Assembly (NCBI RefSeq): GCF_000429245.1
Contig: NZ_AUBM01000010.1
Location: 124,001 to 188,000 of the forward strand
Reading direction: 5' to 3'
Length of the DNA stretch: 64,000 nt
Origin: Schaalia georgiae DSM 6843
GTDB lineage: Bacteria > Actinomycetota > Actinomycetes > Actinomycetales > Actinomycetaceae
The notes under the pieces were generated by a model. The model had not been told where the DNA came from. It ran no database searches and saw only the letters and a program-made list of their open reading frames with translations. This document shows positions 26,211 through 39,400 of the stretch, piece after piece. The first letter of the stretch is position 1, and the number at the start of each line of letters is the position of its first letter. Both the position numbers and the translations under genes were made by a program.

Positions 26211-27082
26211 CAGTTACTGCCTTTTCTCAGTGGAGCCCGCCGCGCCGTGTGGGGCGACGCGGGGCGGACTGGTTGGATGACTCGGGTCATTGCGTGCGGA
26301 TCCGATATTAGTCGGGACGCACTTGCTGCGTAAACTACCACGGCGGTCGCGTTATCACGAGTCCCAGCGGACAGTGCGGCGCTCACGAGGTGGTCCGCGA
26401 TGCCCTGGGGCCCGCGCCCCGCGGTCACGATCGAGCACATCTGCGCGTCCGTGAGCGCTCCGTGGATACCATCAGAGCATACGACGGCGTAGTCGCCTTC
26501 GCACAGGGGCATGAGGGTGTAGTCGGCGCTGACGGAACCGGTGAGCCCACCGCCCAGGGCCTTGGTGACGACGTTGGACGGCGGGATGATCTGGGGGGTC
26601 CCCAGCTCCTCAGCCATGTCCCGTGCCTCCTGGACGGCCGAGTGGTCGTGGGTGATCGGACTGATCCGCCCGTTGCCGACCACGTAGACGCGGGAGTCCC
26701 CGATATTGAGGGAGAGCCAGTAGGGGCCTTCATCCGTGTCGAGGGCGAGGACGCCGGTGAGCGTGGTGCCCGGGGCGTTCTGCGCGCCAGCGGCCCCGGC
26801 GAGGGCGCTGACCCGGTCCCCCGCTTCCTCGACGGCCTCGGACAGGTCCACAAGGTCCGCCGCACGTGCCCCGAGGCGCTCCTCGCCGAGGTACTCGCGC
26901 AAGGTTTCCACGGCGGTCCTCGAGGCGCGGGCCCCTCCGAGGTGGCCGCCCATGCCGTCGGCCACCGCGAAGAAGGGGGGAGCGGCGAGCCACGAGTCCT
27001 CGTTCTCGCTGCGCACCGGGCCGATATCGGTGGCCGCCCCCCATTTCAGGGTTAATTCGCGGTTGTACTCCCCCACCGTCAT
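26210..27082 (-). CDS. PP2C-type Ser/Thr protein phosphatase
   Basis: A 290-residue metal-dependent phosphatase with the full PP2C motif set: DIGPVRSENEDS, FFAVADGMGGH, NIGDSRVYVV, VVCSDGIHGAL and GTRDNATAVVV. All metal-binding Asp residues are in place, so it should be active. It has no membrane segment and is cytoplasmic. It lies directly downstream of the kinase (25-base gap) and overlaps the FHA-linked gene, making a kinase/phosphatase/FHA signalling set. This mirrors prpC beside pkb2 in the bifidobacterial PFNA cluster. Confidence 0.92.
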   Translation of the reverse strand: MTVGEYNRELTLKWGAATDIGPVRSENEDSWLAAPPFFAVADGMGGHLGGARASRTAVETLREYLGEERLGARAADLVDLSEAVEEAGDRVSALAGAAGAQNAPGTTLTGVLALDTDEGPYWLSLNIGDSRVYVVGNGRISPITHDHSAVQEARDMAEELGTPQIIPPSNVVTKALGGGLTGSVSADYTLMPLCEGDYAVVCSDGIHGALTDAQMCSIVTAGRGPQGIADHLVSAALSAGTRDNATAVVVYAASASRLISDPHAMTRVIQPVRPASPHTARRAPLRKGSN

Positions 27083-27107
27083 AACGGACTTCTTTCTCTC
27101 GCACTGC

Positions 27108-28637
27108 TCATGGCACGTCGACGCACGCGTGTTTGGGATCGGACGCGCGCCTGGTGACGACTGCTACGGTAGCGATATCCACGCAGTTCCTGCCACTCGC
27201 AGCGGGAAGGGTTACGGTCGTGTCCGCCGTGGTGCCGTTCTTGTCACCGCCCGGCCCCGTGGCCGAGTAGGAGTACTCGACGGTCGCCGACGAGGTGTTC
27301 TCCGGCGCGCTCCACGTCCATGTGATCGTCCCGTCGGCGTACTCGCCGACCAGGTCGGAGACGACCGGGGGCGGCTGGCCGACGGGGTCGGCGGTCTCAC
27401 TGCCGGTGCTGGGCGTCTCGGTGCCGGGGATGCGGTTGACGCTCCCCTGCTGGGTGAGGATCGCGGTGATCAGGCCCGCGGTCACCAGCGCGCCGACCAG
27501 GAAGAGGATGAGGATGGTCGCGAAGGGCGTGCGCTTGGAGCGCTCTGGCGCCTCCTGCTTCTTGGCCGACTCGGGGGCGGCCTCGGCCCCGCCGGTGTGC
27601 TCGACCTCCCAGGAGTCGGCGACGGGGGCGGCAGGGACCTGGTCGCCGAAGTCGTACTTCAGCGCCCGTATCCGGGTGCCCTCGGGGTCGATGCGCACCG
27701 CGCCGCGCAGGCGGGTCTTCGCGTCGATGGCGTCGCTGGTCAGGCCGAAGACCGCGTTCGTCTTCGACTCCTTGACCTCCATCTTGGTCACGGGCAGGCC
27801 CATGGCCCTCTGCACGCTCTGGAGGCCCTTGCCGAACGCTTGGGCGGAGGGCGTGCGCTTGTCCGGGTCCGTGTTCAGCGCTGCGCGCAGGACGTCCTCG
27901 AGCTCCGGCGGCGCGTCCGCCCGGCCGAGGGAGCGGATGCGCCCGCGCTGGACGCGCATGGCGATGCTGGCGGCGGAGTTGTCGCCGATGGGGTCCTCGA
28001 AGGGGCTGCGCCCTGTGACAAGGGTCCATGTGGTGGAGGCCAGCGCCCACACGTCCTGCTGGGGGGTGGCGGGGTTGGAGGCGTCCTGCTGCTCGGGGGG
28101 CGCCCACAGGACGGAGAACCCGTCGAACGCGCCCGCTTCCAGCTCCCCTTTGGGGGAGGCGACGCCGAAGTCGGCCAGGACGGGCTGGCCGTAGGCGTCG
28201 AGCATGATGTTGGAGGGCTTGATGTCGCGGTGGACGTAGCCCTGGCGGTGGAAGACCTCGACGCCGCCGCAGATCTGGATCATGAAGTCGAGGGCGCGGT
28301 CCAGCGCCATGGGCTTGGCGCGCACCTGGGACAGGACGTCGGCGACGGGGCAGTACTCCATGACCAGGTAGGCCCGCCCATCCGATGTGGTGCCGACCCC
28401 GTGCAACTCGACGACGGCGGGGTGCCCCGCCAGCAGGGTCATCGCATCGGCCTCGCGGTGGAGTTCCTCGGTCCCCCGCGCGTCGCCCAGGGCGCGCACG
28501 ATCTTGATGGCGACATCGCGCGAGGGCAGCGCCTGGTGGTACAGGTAGACATCGGCGAAGCCGCCCATGCCCAGGGGGCGCACGAAGCGGAACCCGGGGA
28601 TGGCGGGGCCCGGCACTGCCATGCCCGCGGTGCTCAT
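27108..28637 (-). CDS. Membrane-anchored Ser/Thr protein kinase (PknB/Pkb2-like)
   Basis: This 509-residue kinase has an N-terminal catalytic domain with GMGGFADVY (Gly loop), VAIKIV (Lys), YVHRDIKPSN (catalytic loop), LADFGVASPKG (Mg loop) and APPEQQD. A juxtamembrane region follows, then one membrane helix near 375-397 (TILILFLVGALVTAGLITAI) and an FN3-like extracytoplasmic domain of about 85 residues with two Cys. There are no PASTA repeats, so it may sense something other than muropeptides. The ATG overlaps the transglutaminase-like stop (ATGA). Likely targets are the neighbouring FHA protein or T7SS components, by inference. Confidence 0.9.
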   Translation of the reverse strand: MSTAGMAVPGPAIPGFRFVRPLGMGGFADVYLYHQALPSRDVAIKIVRALGDARGTEELHREADAMTLLAGHPAVVELHGVGTTSDGRAYLVMEYCPVADVLSQVRAKPMALDRALDFMIQICGGVEVFHRQGYVHRDIKPSNIMLDAYGQPVLADFGVASPKGELEAGAFDGFSVLWAPPEQQDASNPATPQQDVWALASTTWTLVTGRSPFEDPIGDNSAASIAMRVQRGRIRSLGRADAPPELEDVLRAALNTDPDKRTPSAQAFGKGLQSVQRAMGLPVTKMEVKESKTNAVFGLTSDAIDAKTRLRGAVRIDPEGTRIRALKYDFGDQVPAAPVADSWEVEHTGGAEAAPESAKKQEAPERSKRTPFATILILFLVGALVTAGLITAILTQQGSVNRIPGTETPSTGSETADPVGQPPPVVSDLVGEYADGTITWTWSAPENTSSATVEYSYSATGPGGDKNGTTADTTVTLPAASGRNCVDIATVAVVTRRASDPKHACVDVP

Positions 28638-31231
28638 CCCCGTTCCTTCCTGCGCCGACGGGCCTCGGCGGCGTTGCGGCGCACCGAGCGCAGTGAGAGG
28701 GCGCGGCGCGCGCGCTGGATCGGGCCCACCGTGCGGCGCACTTGGGCGCGCAGGGAGGCGAAGTCCTTCCAGGCGGCGTTGACGTGCTCGCGGGTCGCGC
28801 CATTGTGCGCGAAGTTCGCGATGTCCGCGCGGCGGGCGATGGCGACGGCGGTGGGCACTTCCTGCTCGAAGGGCGTCCACCCGGCGATGACGGCCGCGTT
28901 GGGGCCGGAGGGGGCGTCCACCAGGTCGAAGGCGTTGGGCTCGACGATGTCCTGGTCGCCCGACCACTGCCGTGACAGCGACCATGCCGCTTCCTGGCGC
29001 GTCTGTCCGGCCTCGACCCAGATCCCGGCGTCGGCAGCCAGGTCCACGACCTCGTCCCAGGATCCCAGCAGGGCGGCGGCTGGCTCTGCCCGCCTGCGCC
29101 TGCGCCTGCGCAGGGCCTTGTACACGATCACGCCGATCACGGGGCCGACGAGCAGCAGGAACAGGCCTGTGCCGCCCAGGATGAGGCCCCACGGCAGCGA
29201 AGCGCCGTCGGGTTTGTTGGCGTCGGCGTTCTGGTCGCGGACGTTGGGGGGCAGCTCGACGGGGGGCTTGGGGGGGTCGGGCGGCTGGAGCACTTGCGGG
29301 CGCGGGACCGTCTTGGGCTTGGGGACCTGGGTCTGCGGGGTCCTGTCGCGGGGGGGCGTCGGGTCGAAGACCCCCCACATGCCGTCCTTGAACTCGACCT
29401 CCACCCACACGTGCAGGTCGGCTCCGAGCAGTTTCACTGCGCCGCCCCGGTTATGGCCGTCCTCCCCCTCGGCCGGGTAGGCGCCCATGACGACGCGGGC
29501 GTTGATGCCCTTGGAGTGGAGCATGAGGGCCATGAGCGCCGCGTACTGCTCGTCGTCCCCGATGAGTTCGGGGGCTTTGAGCATGCGCTCGAGGCGGTCG
29601 GTGCGCACACCCGGCCTGGATTGGACGCTGTTCTCCTGGAGGTAGAAGCCGGTGTCGGAGAGGTAGTGCTCGATGGCGCGCGCGGTCGCCAGGGGGCCGT
29701 CCGCGTTCTCGGTGGCCTTGGCGGTCAGGGCTTCGAGCCCCTGGGGGAGGTTCTTATCCGAGTTGGTGAAGGACGCGGCAGGCAGGTTCTCCAGCTCGCC
29801 GTCCGTCGCGGCGTCGACGAAGGACGTTTCGACGGTGTAGGCCATCTGCGGCGAGGGGCTGGTGGTGAGCGCCGTGTTCGCCCATTGGTCGAAGTGGAGG
29901 CCCTCGCGGCGCGCGTCTGCGGCATCGCCGGTGAAGACGATGTTCTCGGGCCGTCCGAGGACGGGGACCCACGGGCCGCGGAGCTTGTCGGTGGTGACGC
30001 TGATGGACGCGGAGGCGGTTCCCAGCCTCCCGGGGATGGCGGTGCCGACGGGGATGTAGCCCTCTGAGGCGGACTCGCCGGCGACGGACATGCCGAAAGT
30101 GGTCCCGTCGTAGACGTCCATCGCCGCGATCCGCACGCGCTGCCCGTCGGGCAGGTCGGAGACGGTGATGAGGGCGTCGTCCTTGAGGTCGGTGGAGTAG
30201 TGGCGGAAGGCGGACAGCGGCGACGGGTACGTGCGCACGTCGAGGGGCGGGTCGACCAGGTCGCGCCCGACGACGCGCCCGGGCAGGGGCGACAGCGCGA
30301 TCGTGACCGGAACGGCGACGGCGATGCCCGCGGCGACTATGGTGAGCGCTCCAGCGACGCGGCGCCCCGCGTAGACGGTGGAGCGCATCCGCCCGCCCGC
30401 TCCCCTTGCCGCGGGCGCGGGGGCCGAGTCGGCGCGGCCCGCCAGGACGTCCTGTCCGAGGCGGAGGCGCTGGCGCTGGGCGGCCCACGCCCACCAGCCC
30501 ACGAGGACCGCCCACCACGCGGCGACCGCCCATGCGGGCTGTTCCTGACCGCTGGGACCGAAGAAAATGGCGACGAGGCCCATGATCCCCATGGGCATGG
30601 TCCCAGCGACCGGTCGTCCGAGGCGGATGGTGATGAGGGAGGAGAGGGTGCCCGCGAGCAGTCCTGTGATCCACGGCACCACAGCGGGACCGGAGTAGGT
30701 GGAGATCGGGGGCGTCAGGGTGAGCAGGTCCTTCCAGCTGCGCCACACGCCCAGGACCAGGACTTGGAGGGTCTGTCCGGTGGGCACGAACCCGTTGGCC
30801 AGCGTCTGGGGCAGCGCGGCGTAGCCGCCCAGCAGCAGGTAGACCGCCGCCACTGCGGCGAGCGTGCTGAGCAGGTCCCAGCGCCACCGGCTGGCGGCTG
30901 TTCCGATCGCCAGGCCCGCGGCCGCCCCCGCGCCCGCGGCGAGGAGTCCCTGGCCATTGCCGAAGACGGGCTCGAAGGCCAGGGTCGGGCCGGCGGCCAG
31001 CACCGCAAGGACGAGGACCGACCACCCCGGCAGGGAGGGACTGGGCCGCCGCAGTCTCTCGGTGAAGCTGCGCAGGCGCGCGCGCGTGGTCCTGGCGTTG
31101 CCGTAGCGCCCCGAGGGCACCGCGCTGGCCGCCCAGGCGACGTTCTCGCCGGGGACGGGGGGCGGGGGGACGTCCTCGTCGGCGACAACGCGGTGCATGC
31201 GTTTCCGCGTGTTCTCGATGGATTCGCTCAC
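28634..31231 (-). CDS. Membrane transglutaminase-like protein with catalytic Cys replaced by Asp
   Basis: An 865-residue protein: cytoplasmic N-terminus, about six membrane helices (70-275), one more near 305, an extracytoplasmic transglutaminase-like domain (about 500-640), a Pro-rich spacer, a last helix near 700 and a cytoplasmic tail. The family's nucleophile motif G-x-C-E-Q-F-A reads GDDEQYA here, with Asp (D560) at the Cys position. The His (DLHVWVEV) and Asp (VFDPTPP) are kept. It is therefore probably not a cysteine-type enzyme but a binding or altered-chemistry domain. The GTG overlaps the DUF58 stop (GTGA) with GGAGG upstream. Equivalent to tgm of the PFNA cluster. Confidence 0.85.
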   Translation of the reverse strand: MSESIENTRKRMHRVVADEDVPPPPVPGENVAWAASAVPSGRYGNARTTRARLRSFTERLRRPSPSLPGWSVLVLAVLAAGPTLAFEPVFGNGQGLLAAGAGAAAGLAIGTAASRWRWDLLSTLAAVAAVYLLLGGYAALPQTLANGFVPTGQTLQVLVLGVWRSWKDLLTLTPPISTYSGPAVVPWITGLLAGTLSSLITIRLGRPVAGTMPMGIMGLVAIFFGPSGQEQPAWAVAAWWAVLVGWWAWAAQRQRLRLGQDVLAGRADSAPAPAARGAGGRMRSTVYAGRRVAGALTIVAAGIAVAVPVTIALSPLPGRVVGRDLVDPPLDVRTYPSPLSAFRHYSTDLKDDALITVSDLPDGQRVRIAAMDVYDGTTFGMSVAGESASEGYIPVGTAIPGRLGTASASISVTTDKLRGPWVPVLGRPENIVFTGDAADARREGLHFDQWANTALTTSPSPQMAYTVETSFVDAATDGELENLPAASFTNSDKNLPQGLEALTAKATENADGPLATARAIEHYLSDTGFYLQENSVQSRPGVRTDRLERMLKAPELIGDDEQYAALMALMLHSKGINARVVMGAYPAEGEDGHNRGGAVKLLGADLHVWVEVEFKDGMWGVFDPTPPRDRTPQTQVPKPKTVPRPQVLQPPDPPKPPVELPPNVRDQNADANKPDGASLPWGLILGGTGLFLLLVGPVIGVIVYKALRRRRRRRAEPAAALLGSWDEVVDLAADAGIWVEAGQTRQEAAWSLSRQWSGDQDIVEPNAFDLVDAPSGPNAAVIAGWTPFEQEVPTAVAIARRADIANFAHNGATREHVNAAWKDFASLRAQVRRTVGPIQRARRALSLRSVRRNAAEARRRRKERG

Positions 31232-32403
31232 GTCAAGCCTCCGGCGATGATCAGCCTGGGCAGGTCCTTGAGAGTGGGGCAGTCGAGCAGGATGCCGCCG
31301 CCCACGGCGCTCCTGCCCCGGGCGGCGGAGGGGTCGATCCGGACGATCGAGGCGGGGACGTCCACAGGCGTCAGGCGGGACAGGCGCGCGGCCTGTTCGT
31401 CAGTGGTGGAGGCGGGCACGACGACGGTGACCGCGGAGGCGCCGGGGCGGTCGTCGATGACTTCGCGCACGCGGCGCAGGAAGTCCCCCCTGGGCGCGGT
31501 TCCCAGCTCGGCGAGGGCGTCGAGCATCCGCATGGCCGAGGTGGTGGGGACCCACTCGGAGGCGGTCGCCAGGGACACCGTCCGGGATTCGCGCAGGTTG
31601 GCCAGCCCCAGGGACGCGACAGCGGAGACCGCTGTCTCGAAGGGGTCCTGCTCCCAGGAGCCCTCCGTGTTGTCGAGGATGACGAGGTGGTGGGAACGGT
31701 GGGTCTCCTCGTACTGGCGGACGATGAGTTTGCCCAGGCGCGCGCTGGACGCCCAGTGGACGGAGCGCTGGTCGTCGCCGGGCTCGTAGTCCCGCAGCGC
31801 GTGGAAGGACACGTCGGAACTGGACAGTTTCGCGGTGACGACCCCTTCGATATCGACTTGGAAGCCGGTGGCGTCGAAGGGGACGCGCACGGTCCGGGGG
31901 TGGACGTGCAGAACGACCGGCTCCCCCCATTCCCGGACGCGGCGGACGAGGCCGAGGGGGTCGGTGCGCACGGAGCGCGCGGGGCCCACCTCGATGACGC
32001 CCCGCCGTTTGGAGCCGACCAGGAAGATGTCTTCCCATTTGCCCCGGGCGCGCAGCGGGGGGACCACGAACTCCCCCAGGCCGGTGCCGATGGGGAGTTC
32101 GATGATGCCGGTGCGCGCGGAGCGGGCGCTTCCGTTGATGACGGTGAGCTGGCCGACGGTGCTCTGACCGGCGACGATGTGCTTGTTGGTGATGTCGATG
32201 GCGACGATGTGCGGGGGGCGCCACGCTACGCGCACTGCGGCGATGACGATGACGATCAGGCTGGCAGCTGTGATGGTGGCCGCCTCGGACCACTGGAGGG
32301 TGAGGCCGACCACGACGGACAGGGCGACCAGGGTGAGCAGCGCCCAGCCGGTGGGCGTCACGATGGACAGCCCCCGGCCGAGTGCGCGGACGACTCCCCT
32401 CAC
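31228..32403 (-). CDS. DUF58 membrane protein
   Basis: 391 residues: two N-terminal helices (about 18-60), a beta-rich region, and the DUF58 signature [22 protein letters not shown] near 210, followed by a VWA-like fold ([11 protein letters not shown] with a metal-site-like DNxxS). DUF58 proteins are near-universal partners of MoxR ATPases and transglutaminase-like proteins. They are thought to act in assembly or maturation of surface or membrane complexes. GTG 32403 lies six bases after the MoxR stop with a weak GGGAG further back. It is the centre of the MoxR-DUF58-transglutaminase block. Confidence 0.88.
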   Translation of the reverse strand: MRGVVRALGRGLSIVTPTGWALLTLVALSVVVGLTLQWSEAATITAASLIVIVIAAVRVAWRPPHIVAIDITNKHIVAGQSTVGQLTVINGSARSARTGIIELPIGTGLGEFVVPPLRARGKWEDIFLVGSKRRGVIEVGPARSVRTDPLGLVRRVREWGEPVVLHVHPRTVRVPFDATGFQVDIEGVVTAKLSSSDVSFHALRDYEPGDDQRSVHWASSARLGKLIVRQYEETHRSHHLVILDNTEGSWEQDPFETAVSAVASLGLANLRESRTVSLATASEWVPTTSAMRMLDALAELGTAPRGDFLRRVREVIDDRPGASAVTVVVPASTTDEQAARLSRLTPVDVPASIVRIDPSAARGRSAVGGGILLDCPTLKDLPRLIIAGGLT

Positions 32404-32409
32404 CGGCTC

Positions 32410-33375
<966 letters not shown>

Positions 33376-33429
33376 TCATATCCTTCCTCGAGGAATAATT
33401 ACCAACAAAGTATAGGTGCTGTGGAGCCC

Positions 33430-36400
33430 TCAGTCATCCTCCACCCAGCAACTGGTCACATGCCGGTCCATGCCCGCGAAAGCGCCCGCTGAGGTCGCCG
33501 AAGTGGGCAGGCCCGTCACCGTCCAGTTCCCCTTGGCGTCGAGCCGCACCTTGCGGCGCTTGTGCTTGAGGTCCTGGTAGGTGTACACGTAGCACGTGAG
33601 CGTCGCGTTCTGGGAGAACTGGTTCGCCCTGGTCGCGGAGATCCTGAACGTCCCGCACTCCGTGCCCCAGCAGTCCGCCCGTCCTTCCCAGGTCTCGTCG
33701 ATGTACTGGGGGTCCTCCTCAGTCCACACTTCCTCCTCGACGGTGCGCTCCGCACCCGAGGAGTTCGTCAGCGTGACGACGACTGTGTACTTGTTCAGCG
33801 GGGCGAGGCCGGAGAAGACGGCCGAGGTGGGGGGCGGCGAGCCGTACTGGGGCGCAGCGCCCCCCTCCTTGATCGAAGCGTGCGCCTTGACGATGTCGGC
33901 GCCTCCGGGGATGTTCCACGACGCTTTGATGCTCGTCCCATCGGCCTCGACCTCGACCTTGAACTTCGGCACCTTGTCGGCCTTGGGAGTCCCTGTGGCC
34001 GTTGTGGCGGGAGAGACGACCTTGGTCGCGTCGATTGCGGTGGCGGTCTGGCAGAAGAACAGGGTGACCGGCGCGTTGGAGGCGCCCACCGCAATGACAT
34101 CCCGGTCCGCCACCTCGTCGCCGTACGCGCACGCGGCTTCGGAACGCCCGTAGCGCAGGGTGAGCTGCCTCTCCTCATACCCGTTGCCGGGGACCTTGGC
34201 CAGGCCCACGACTTGCAGTTCACCGGCGTTGCCGGTGGGCTTGAGGACGGGCGTCGTCGGGGGCAGCGGGTTCTTGACCAGGGTGGACACGCTGATCGAC
34301 GCCGCACTCGAGTACCCGTCCGCATTGACCACGGTGACCGTGATGGTGGCAGAGCTGCCAGAGGGCACCGACACCTCCTTCTGCGTCGCCCCGGCGCTGA
34401 CCGGGTACAACTGGGAATCGACGGACACTGTGCCCTTCGCCCAACCGGAGGAGTGGTGGGCTCCCAACTTCCAGGTCACGTTGAAGCGGGTTGCGCCGTT
34501 GCCGGCTGCCCCTACCACCATCGCTTTCAGGTCATGGGGCGCGTCTGGGGGACCGGAGGGGGTGGCCGTCCCAGTGGTCGGCGTGGAGCGCCTGCCGTCC
34601 CTGTCGATCGCGATGACTGAGACCGTGTAGGACACACCAGCGGTCAGTCCGCTCTTGGTGTAGGAGAGCTGGGAGGCGGGGACCACCTGCGTGCCGCCGT
34701 TGGGGCCCGTCAAGGTCACCTCGTAGTTCGCGATGCCGCTGCCCTGCCGTTCGGGGGCCTGCCACCTCGCGGTGAGGCTCCCGCTGCGCGCGTCCAGCTG
34801 GAGGCCTGTCACGCTGGACAGATCGGACCCGAAGTTGAGCGGCTTCGACGGGGCCGAAGGATCCGAGTCGCCCTTGTTGGTCCTCACGACGACCGTGAAG
34901 GAGTGGATCCCCGGATCGAGCGGGGAGACGAGGCAGGGCATTTCCGGCCCGCAGTCGTAGACCGTCCTCGTGTTCACGTCGGTCGCCCGGTAGCCCAGGA
35001 CGACGGCCCCGTACAAGTTGCCGTTCGTGATGTAGAGGCCGGCGGCCCCGACCCCCTGGGCGCCGCCCCGGTTCTCCGCACGGACACTGACGGGCGGAGA
35101 GGGCTTGGACCGGTTGACCTTGACGGTAATGGTGTTCGCGACCGTGCGGCTGGCGTCCCCGGGCGAGTCCGTGATGCTGTACTGGTAGGTGAACTCGGCC
35201 TGGTCCGGATCGGGCGTGATGGTGACGGAAGTCCCGCTCCATGTCACGGAGGCCCTGCTCCCAGCGGCGATTCCGGGACCGGGGTTGACCACCTGGACGG
35301 GGCCGATGGCGCCGATGACGTTCGCGGACGCCACGTCCACGGTGACCGACTCGCCGGCCTCAACAGTGCGGGTGATGGCACTGACCTGCATCTTCGGCTT
35401 CGTCGTGGAGACGACCTCGACGGGGACGGACGCTTGGACGGGGCCGGAGCCGTCATCGACGCTCACCACGATCGAGCCCGCCGAACCGGTTGCCGTCCCC
35501 GCGGGGGCGGACACCGTCAGCACGGTCCCGGAAACGGAGGCGGAGACGCTGTCCGGCTTCGAGACAAGGGCGTATGTGAAGTCCCGGGGGTTGGCGCCGT
35601 CGGGGTCGGTGACCGCGAGCGCCAGGTTCTGCGTGACGGGTTCCTCCCCCGCACCGACCCGGACTGGCGTGGGCGTCAGCGTGGGCTGCTGGTTCGACGA
35701 GGGGCGGACGATGAAGGTCAGGGACAGCCTCGAACTCAGCGCCCCCGAGTCGCCGGAGGGCCCGTCGGAGACGTCGAGGGAGACCGTGGCGCTGCCCGAG
35801 AAGCCCTCGCGCGCATGGACGTCCACCGAGCCCTCCCCGTTGGCCGCAGCCTGGTCGATGCCGTTGGAGGAGGCGATGGCCCCGCCCTCCAACAGGCGAG
35901 CCGAGCGCCCGGGGCGCACAGTGGTGTAGTCCGCCAGGGCCAGGGTCCGGCTCTCGCCCGCCTTGATCTCGATGGGCATGCTGTCGGATCTGACCGTCGG
36001 CGGCGTGGAGTCCAGTCCGGGGACCGAGACGACCGCGGAGTTGGACAGGGAGTCGGAGTCCGTCACCGTGTAGACGACCAGTCGCCTGCTCGCCTGCGGG
36101 GTGATGAGCAGATCCTGGCCCTCGACGACGACGCCCGGGTCGGAGGTGGTGACCACCAGATCGGACACGCTGCCGTCGGGGTCCTCATCGTTCTCAGTGA
36201 CCCGCACGCGCGCGGCCGAGCCGTCGGAGGGCAATTTGTCGAAGGAGAGGGCGTCGTCGCGGGCGATGGGCGCTTTCAGGGGCGCGTTCGCGGAGACGTA
36301 GGCGGTCAGCTGCCCGCGGGAGCTGCCGCCGCGCCCGTCGGAAACAACGTAGGACACCAGGTAGGTGCCCTCGGCCTCGGGCGTCGTGATCGTCACGAAG

Positions 36401-39400
36401 TCGCCGGAGGCGGTGGGCGCCAGCCTGGGGTCGGACGCCGTCAGGCCGTCCGCGTCCAGGCTGAGGGGGTCCCCGTCGGGATCCACGTCGTTGGCCAGGA
36501 CGTTGACGGACACCTGGCGGCCGGGGCGCACCAGGACGGTGTCGGGCACGGCAGCGGGGTTCTGGTTGAGGGAGGCGGGGGGCGCGATGCCGACGCGGAC
36601 CCGCGCGGTGCCGCGCGCGCCCCGGCGGTCCTCGACCACGTAGGTGAAGACGTCGGTGCCCGAGGTGCCCTGGGCGGGCGTGTACTCCAACCAGGAGTCG
36701 TGCACCACCGCCGTGCCCTTGGTGGGCTGCTGATCGGTGCCGACCAGCCACACGGAGTCGCCGTCGGGGTCGACCCCGGCCAACGGCACGGGGATGCGCG
36801 TCGTCTGGTTGCTGGCCGCCCACGCCGTGAGGGCCTTGGGCCTGGGCGGGTTGTTGGCCTCGGAGTCGGGGACCACTTCGAAGGTGACCGTCGAGGCGGC
36901 GGTGTTCCCGGAGGAGTCGATGACCGAGTAGACGACGGACAGCGTGCCCGGGGTGTTGCCCGCCTCGATGCGGACCTCGTTCCCGGTGACGAAGGGGGTG
37001 CCGACCGAGGGGTTCGCCTCGTAGTTCAGGGTGGGCTCCACGGAGAGGCTGAGCCCCCCGGGCGAGCGGTCGTTGTCGAGGACTGAGGCGGTGCCGACGT
37101 CGCCGACGCGCACCTTGACGTTGTCAGGCTGTAGGACGGGCGGCAGGGAGGAGTTCGTCTCGGAGCCGGGGATGACGAGCACCCGGGCCGTGGCCGAACC
37201 GTAGCCGTTGGAGACCGTGTAGGTGAAGGACACGGACTCGTCGATCCCCGCCGGCGCGCTGACGCGCAGCAGGTGGCGGTCCAGCAGAGCCACTTCGAGC
37301 CCGGAGTTGACAGGGACATCGACGGACTGGACCACTAGGACGCCGCCGGAGGGGTCGGTGTCGTTGCCCAGTGGCGCCACCAGCACCGATCCGCCCGCGG
37401 GCAGGACCGCCAGGTCGTCCTCGGCGATGGGGCCGGAGGACTCGTCCGCGGGGATGACGTCGACGCGGATGATGCCGATCTTCTGATCGACGCCGTCGGT
37501 GACCGTGTAGCTGAACTGGTAGGTTCCGTGGGCGGTCGCCGTGAAGTCGATGGTCCCGACCTCCAGGTCGGGCAGGGCGGTGACCGAGGAGGGGGCAGAG
37601 ATCCCGGCGAGCCGCAGGGGGTCGCCGTTGGGGTCCGTGTCGTTGGCCAGCGGGTCCAGGGTGAGGGTCTCGCCCTCGCGCGCCACGTAGAAGTCGGCGT
37701 TGGCCGACGGGGGCTGGTTGCCGGGCTCCTGCACGTCGACCTTGAGTGTCCCCGTGGCCTGGGCGCGCCCGTCGGAGACGGTGAGGCCCACGGTCTTCTG
37801 GCCCGCCCCCGCGCCGAGTTCGCGGATCTGCAGGGTCCCGTCCTCAGCGAATTGGACGGAGAGGCCCTCGGGGGCCTGGGCGTCCTGGAGGAAGAACTGG
37901 TCGCCGTCGGGGTCGCGCCAGTCGCCCAGGACGTTGTACTGGATCTGCGCGCCCTGCCCGATCTTGACAGTGGGGACGACTCTCTGCGTGGGCGCGGCGT
38001 TCTCGCTCCACGGGTGGACGGAGACGCGGACGGTGGCGGAGTCGGTGTCCTGCCCGTCGGACGCCTCGTAGGTGAAACTGGTCGACCCCGTCTGCGAGTC
38101 GGCGACGTCGGTGATCTGGAGGGCGCGCCCTCCCCGCGAGGAGACGACCGTCCCGAAGCCGGGGGTCGAGGTCGCGCGCGCGGTGAGCACGTCGCCGTCC
38201 GAGTCGGAGTCGTTGTCCAGGACGGTCAGCAGGGTGGAGCGCCCGGGACGGACGCCGAACTCGTCGTCCTCGGCGTCGGGCGGGGTGTTCTGCTCCTTGC
38301 GCTCGGGGTCGGCGACTTCGTCGATGAGGTCGGTGGTCTCCTCCTCCTCCTCGGACTCGGCGAGCTGCTGCTCCACTTCGTCCCAGTTGTCGACGATGAC
38401 CATGTTCTCGTCGGGCAGCCACACGGATCCGAGGGCCACGTCGTTGAGGACGATGGCGGAGCGGTTGGTGCGGAAGACGACTTCGCGCGCGGATTTGAGG
38501 GTGTCGACGACGTCGTTGGTGTCCTTGCTGGGATCGGCGCACGAGCGCAGGTAGGCGCCGCTGCCGGACCAGGCGCCGTAGGCGCAGCCCATGTGCCACA
38601 CGGGAGCGGCGGGGCTCCCGCTGGCGCCCGTGTCGATGACGGAGGGCTCCCCGCCTTTGAGGGGCACTCCGACGAGGCCCGTGGGAGTGGCCAGGTAGAC
38701 GGAGTCCGCATCGGCGCCGGGCTGTTGGAGCACAGCGCCGGGCGCTATGCCGTAGTCGGTGAGCCTGTACGCCTGACCATTCGGCAAGTACAGAATATTG
38801 CCCGTGGTATCGAATGCGACTGGACGATTGCCGACTGCTGTCATCGCCAGCGTCGCTGCGGGGTCGATCCCCTTGATCCGGGACTTACTAACCGACTGGA
38901 CGGTTCCTTTTGGTGCGACAGTGACCAGAGTGCCGTCCGAGGCACTGAGGGAGAACGCGGTGCCATCGACGGCGACCGTCGAGGCGCCAGCGCCCTCGCC
39001 ACTATCGAGCGCGGCCCCGTCCCCCAGGTCCGCAGCGGTCGGGCCCTTCGCACTGGTCACCCAGAACGTCCCCTCGGCGGGATTGTAGACACCGAGGGTG
39101 TCCCCGCCCTGCGTGGCGACCGCCCCCGAGGGGAGCGGGGTCGCGGAGCCGAGCGCCACGGCGGTGACGTTGATCGGGGCGATCGTCGAGGTCGCCTGGT
39201 CCGTCATGGTGACCGTCTCACCGGCCTGCCCGATGTCGAAGTTCGCGGAGTCCGTCCGCAGGGCGCCGTCGAGGATGCGCGCGTCGTAGTTGAGATGGCC
39301 GACCATCTGTTTGGATTTGTCGATGACCCAGATGCCGCCGTCGTCCACGTCGACGTGGGTCACCTCCATGCCCTTATACAAAAGGCCAAGAACTGATACA

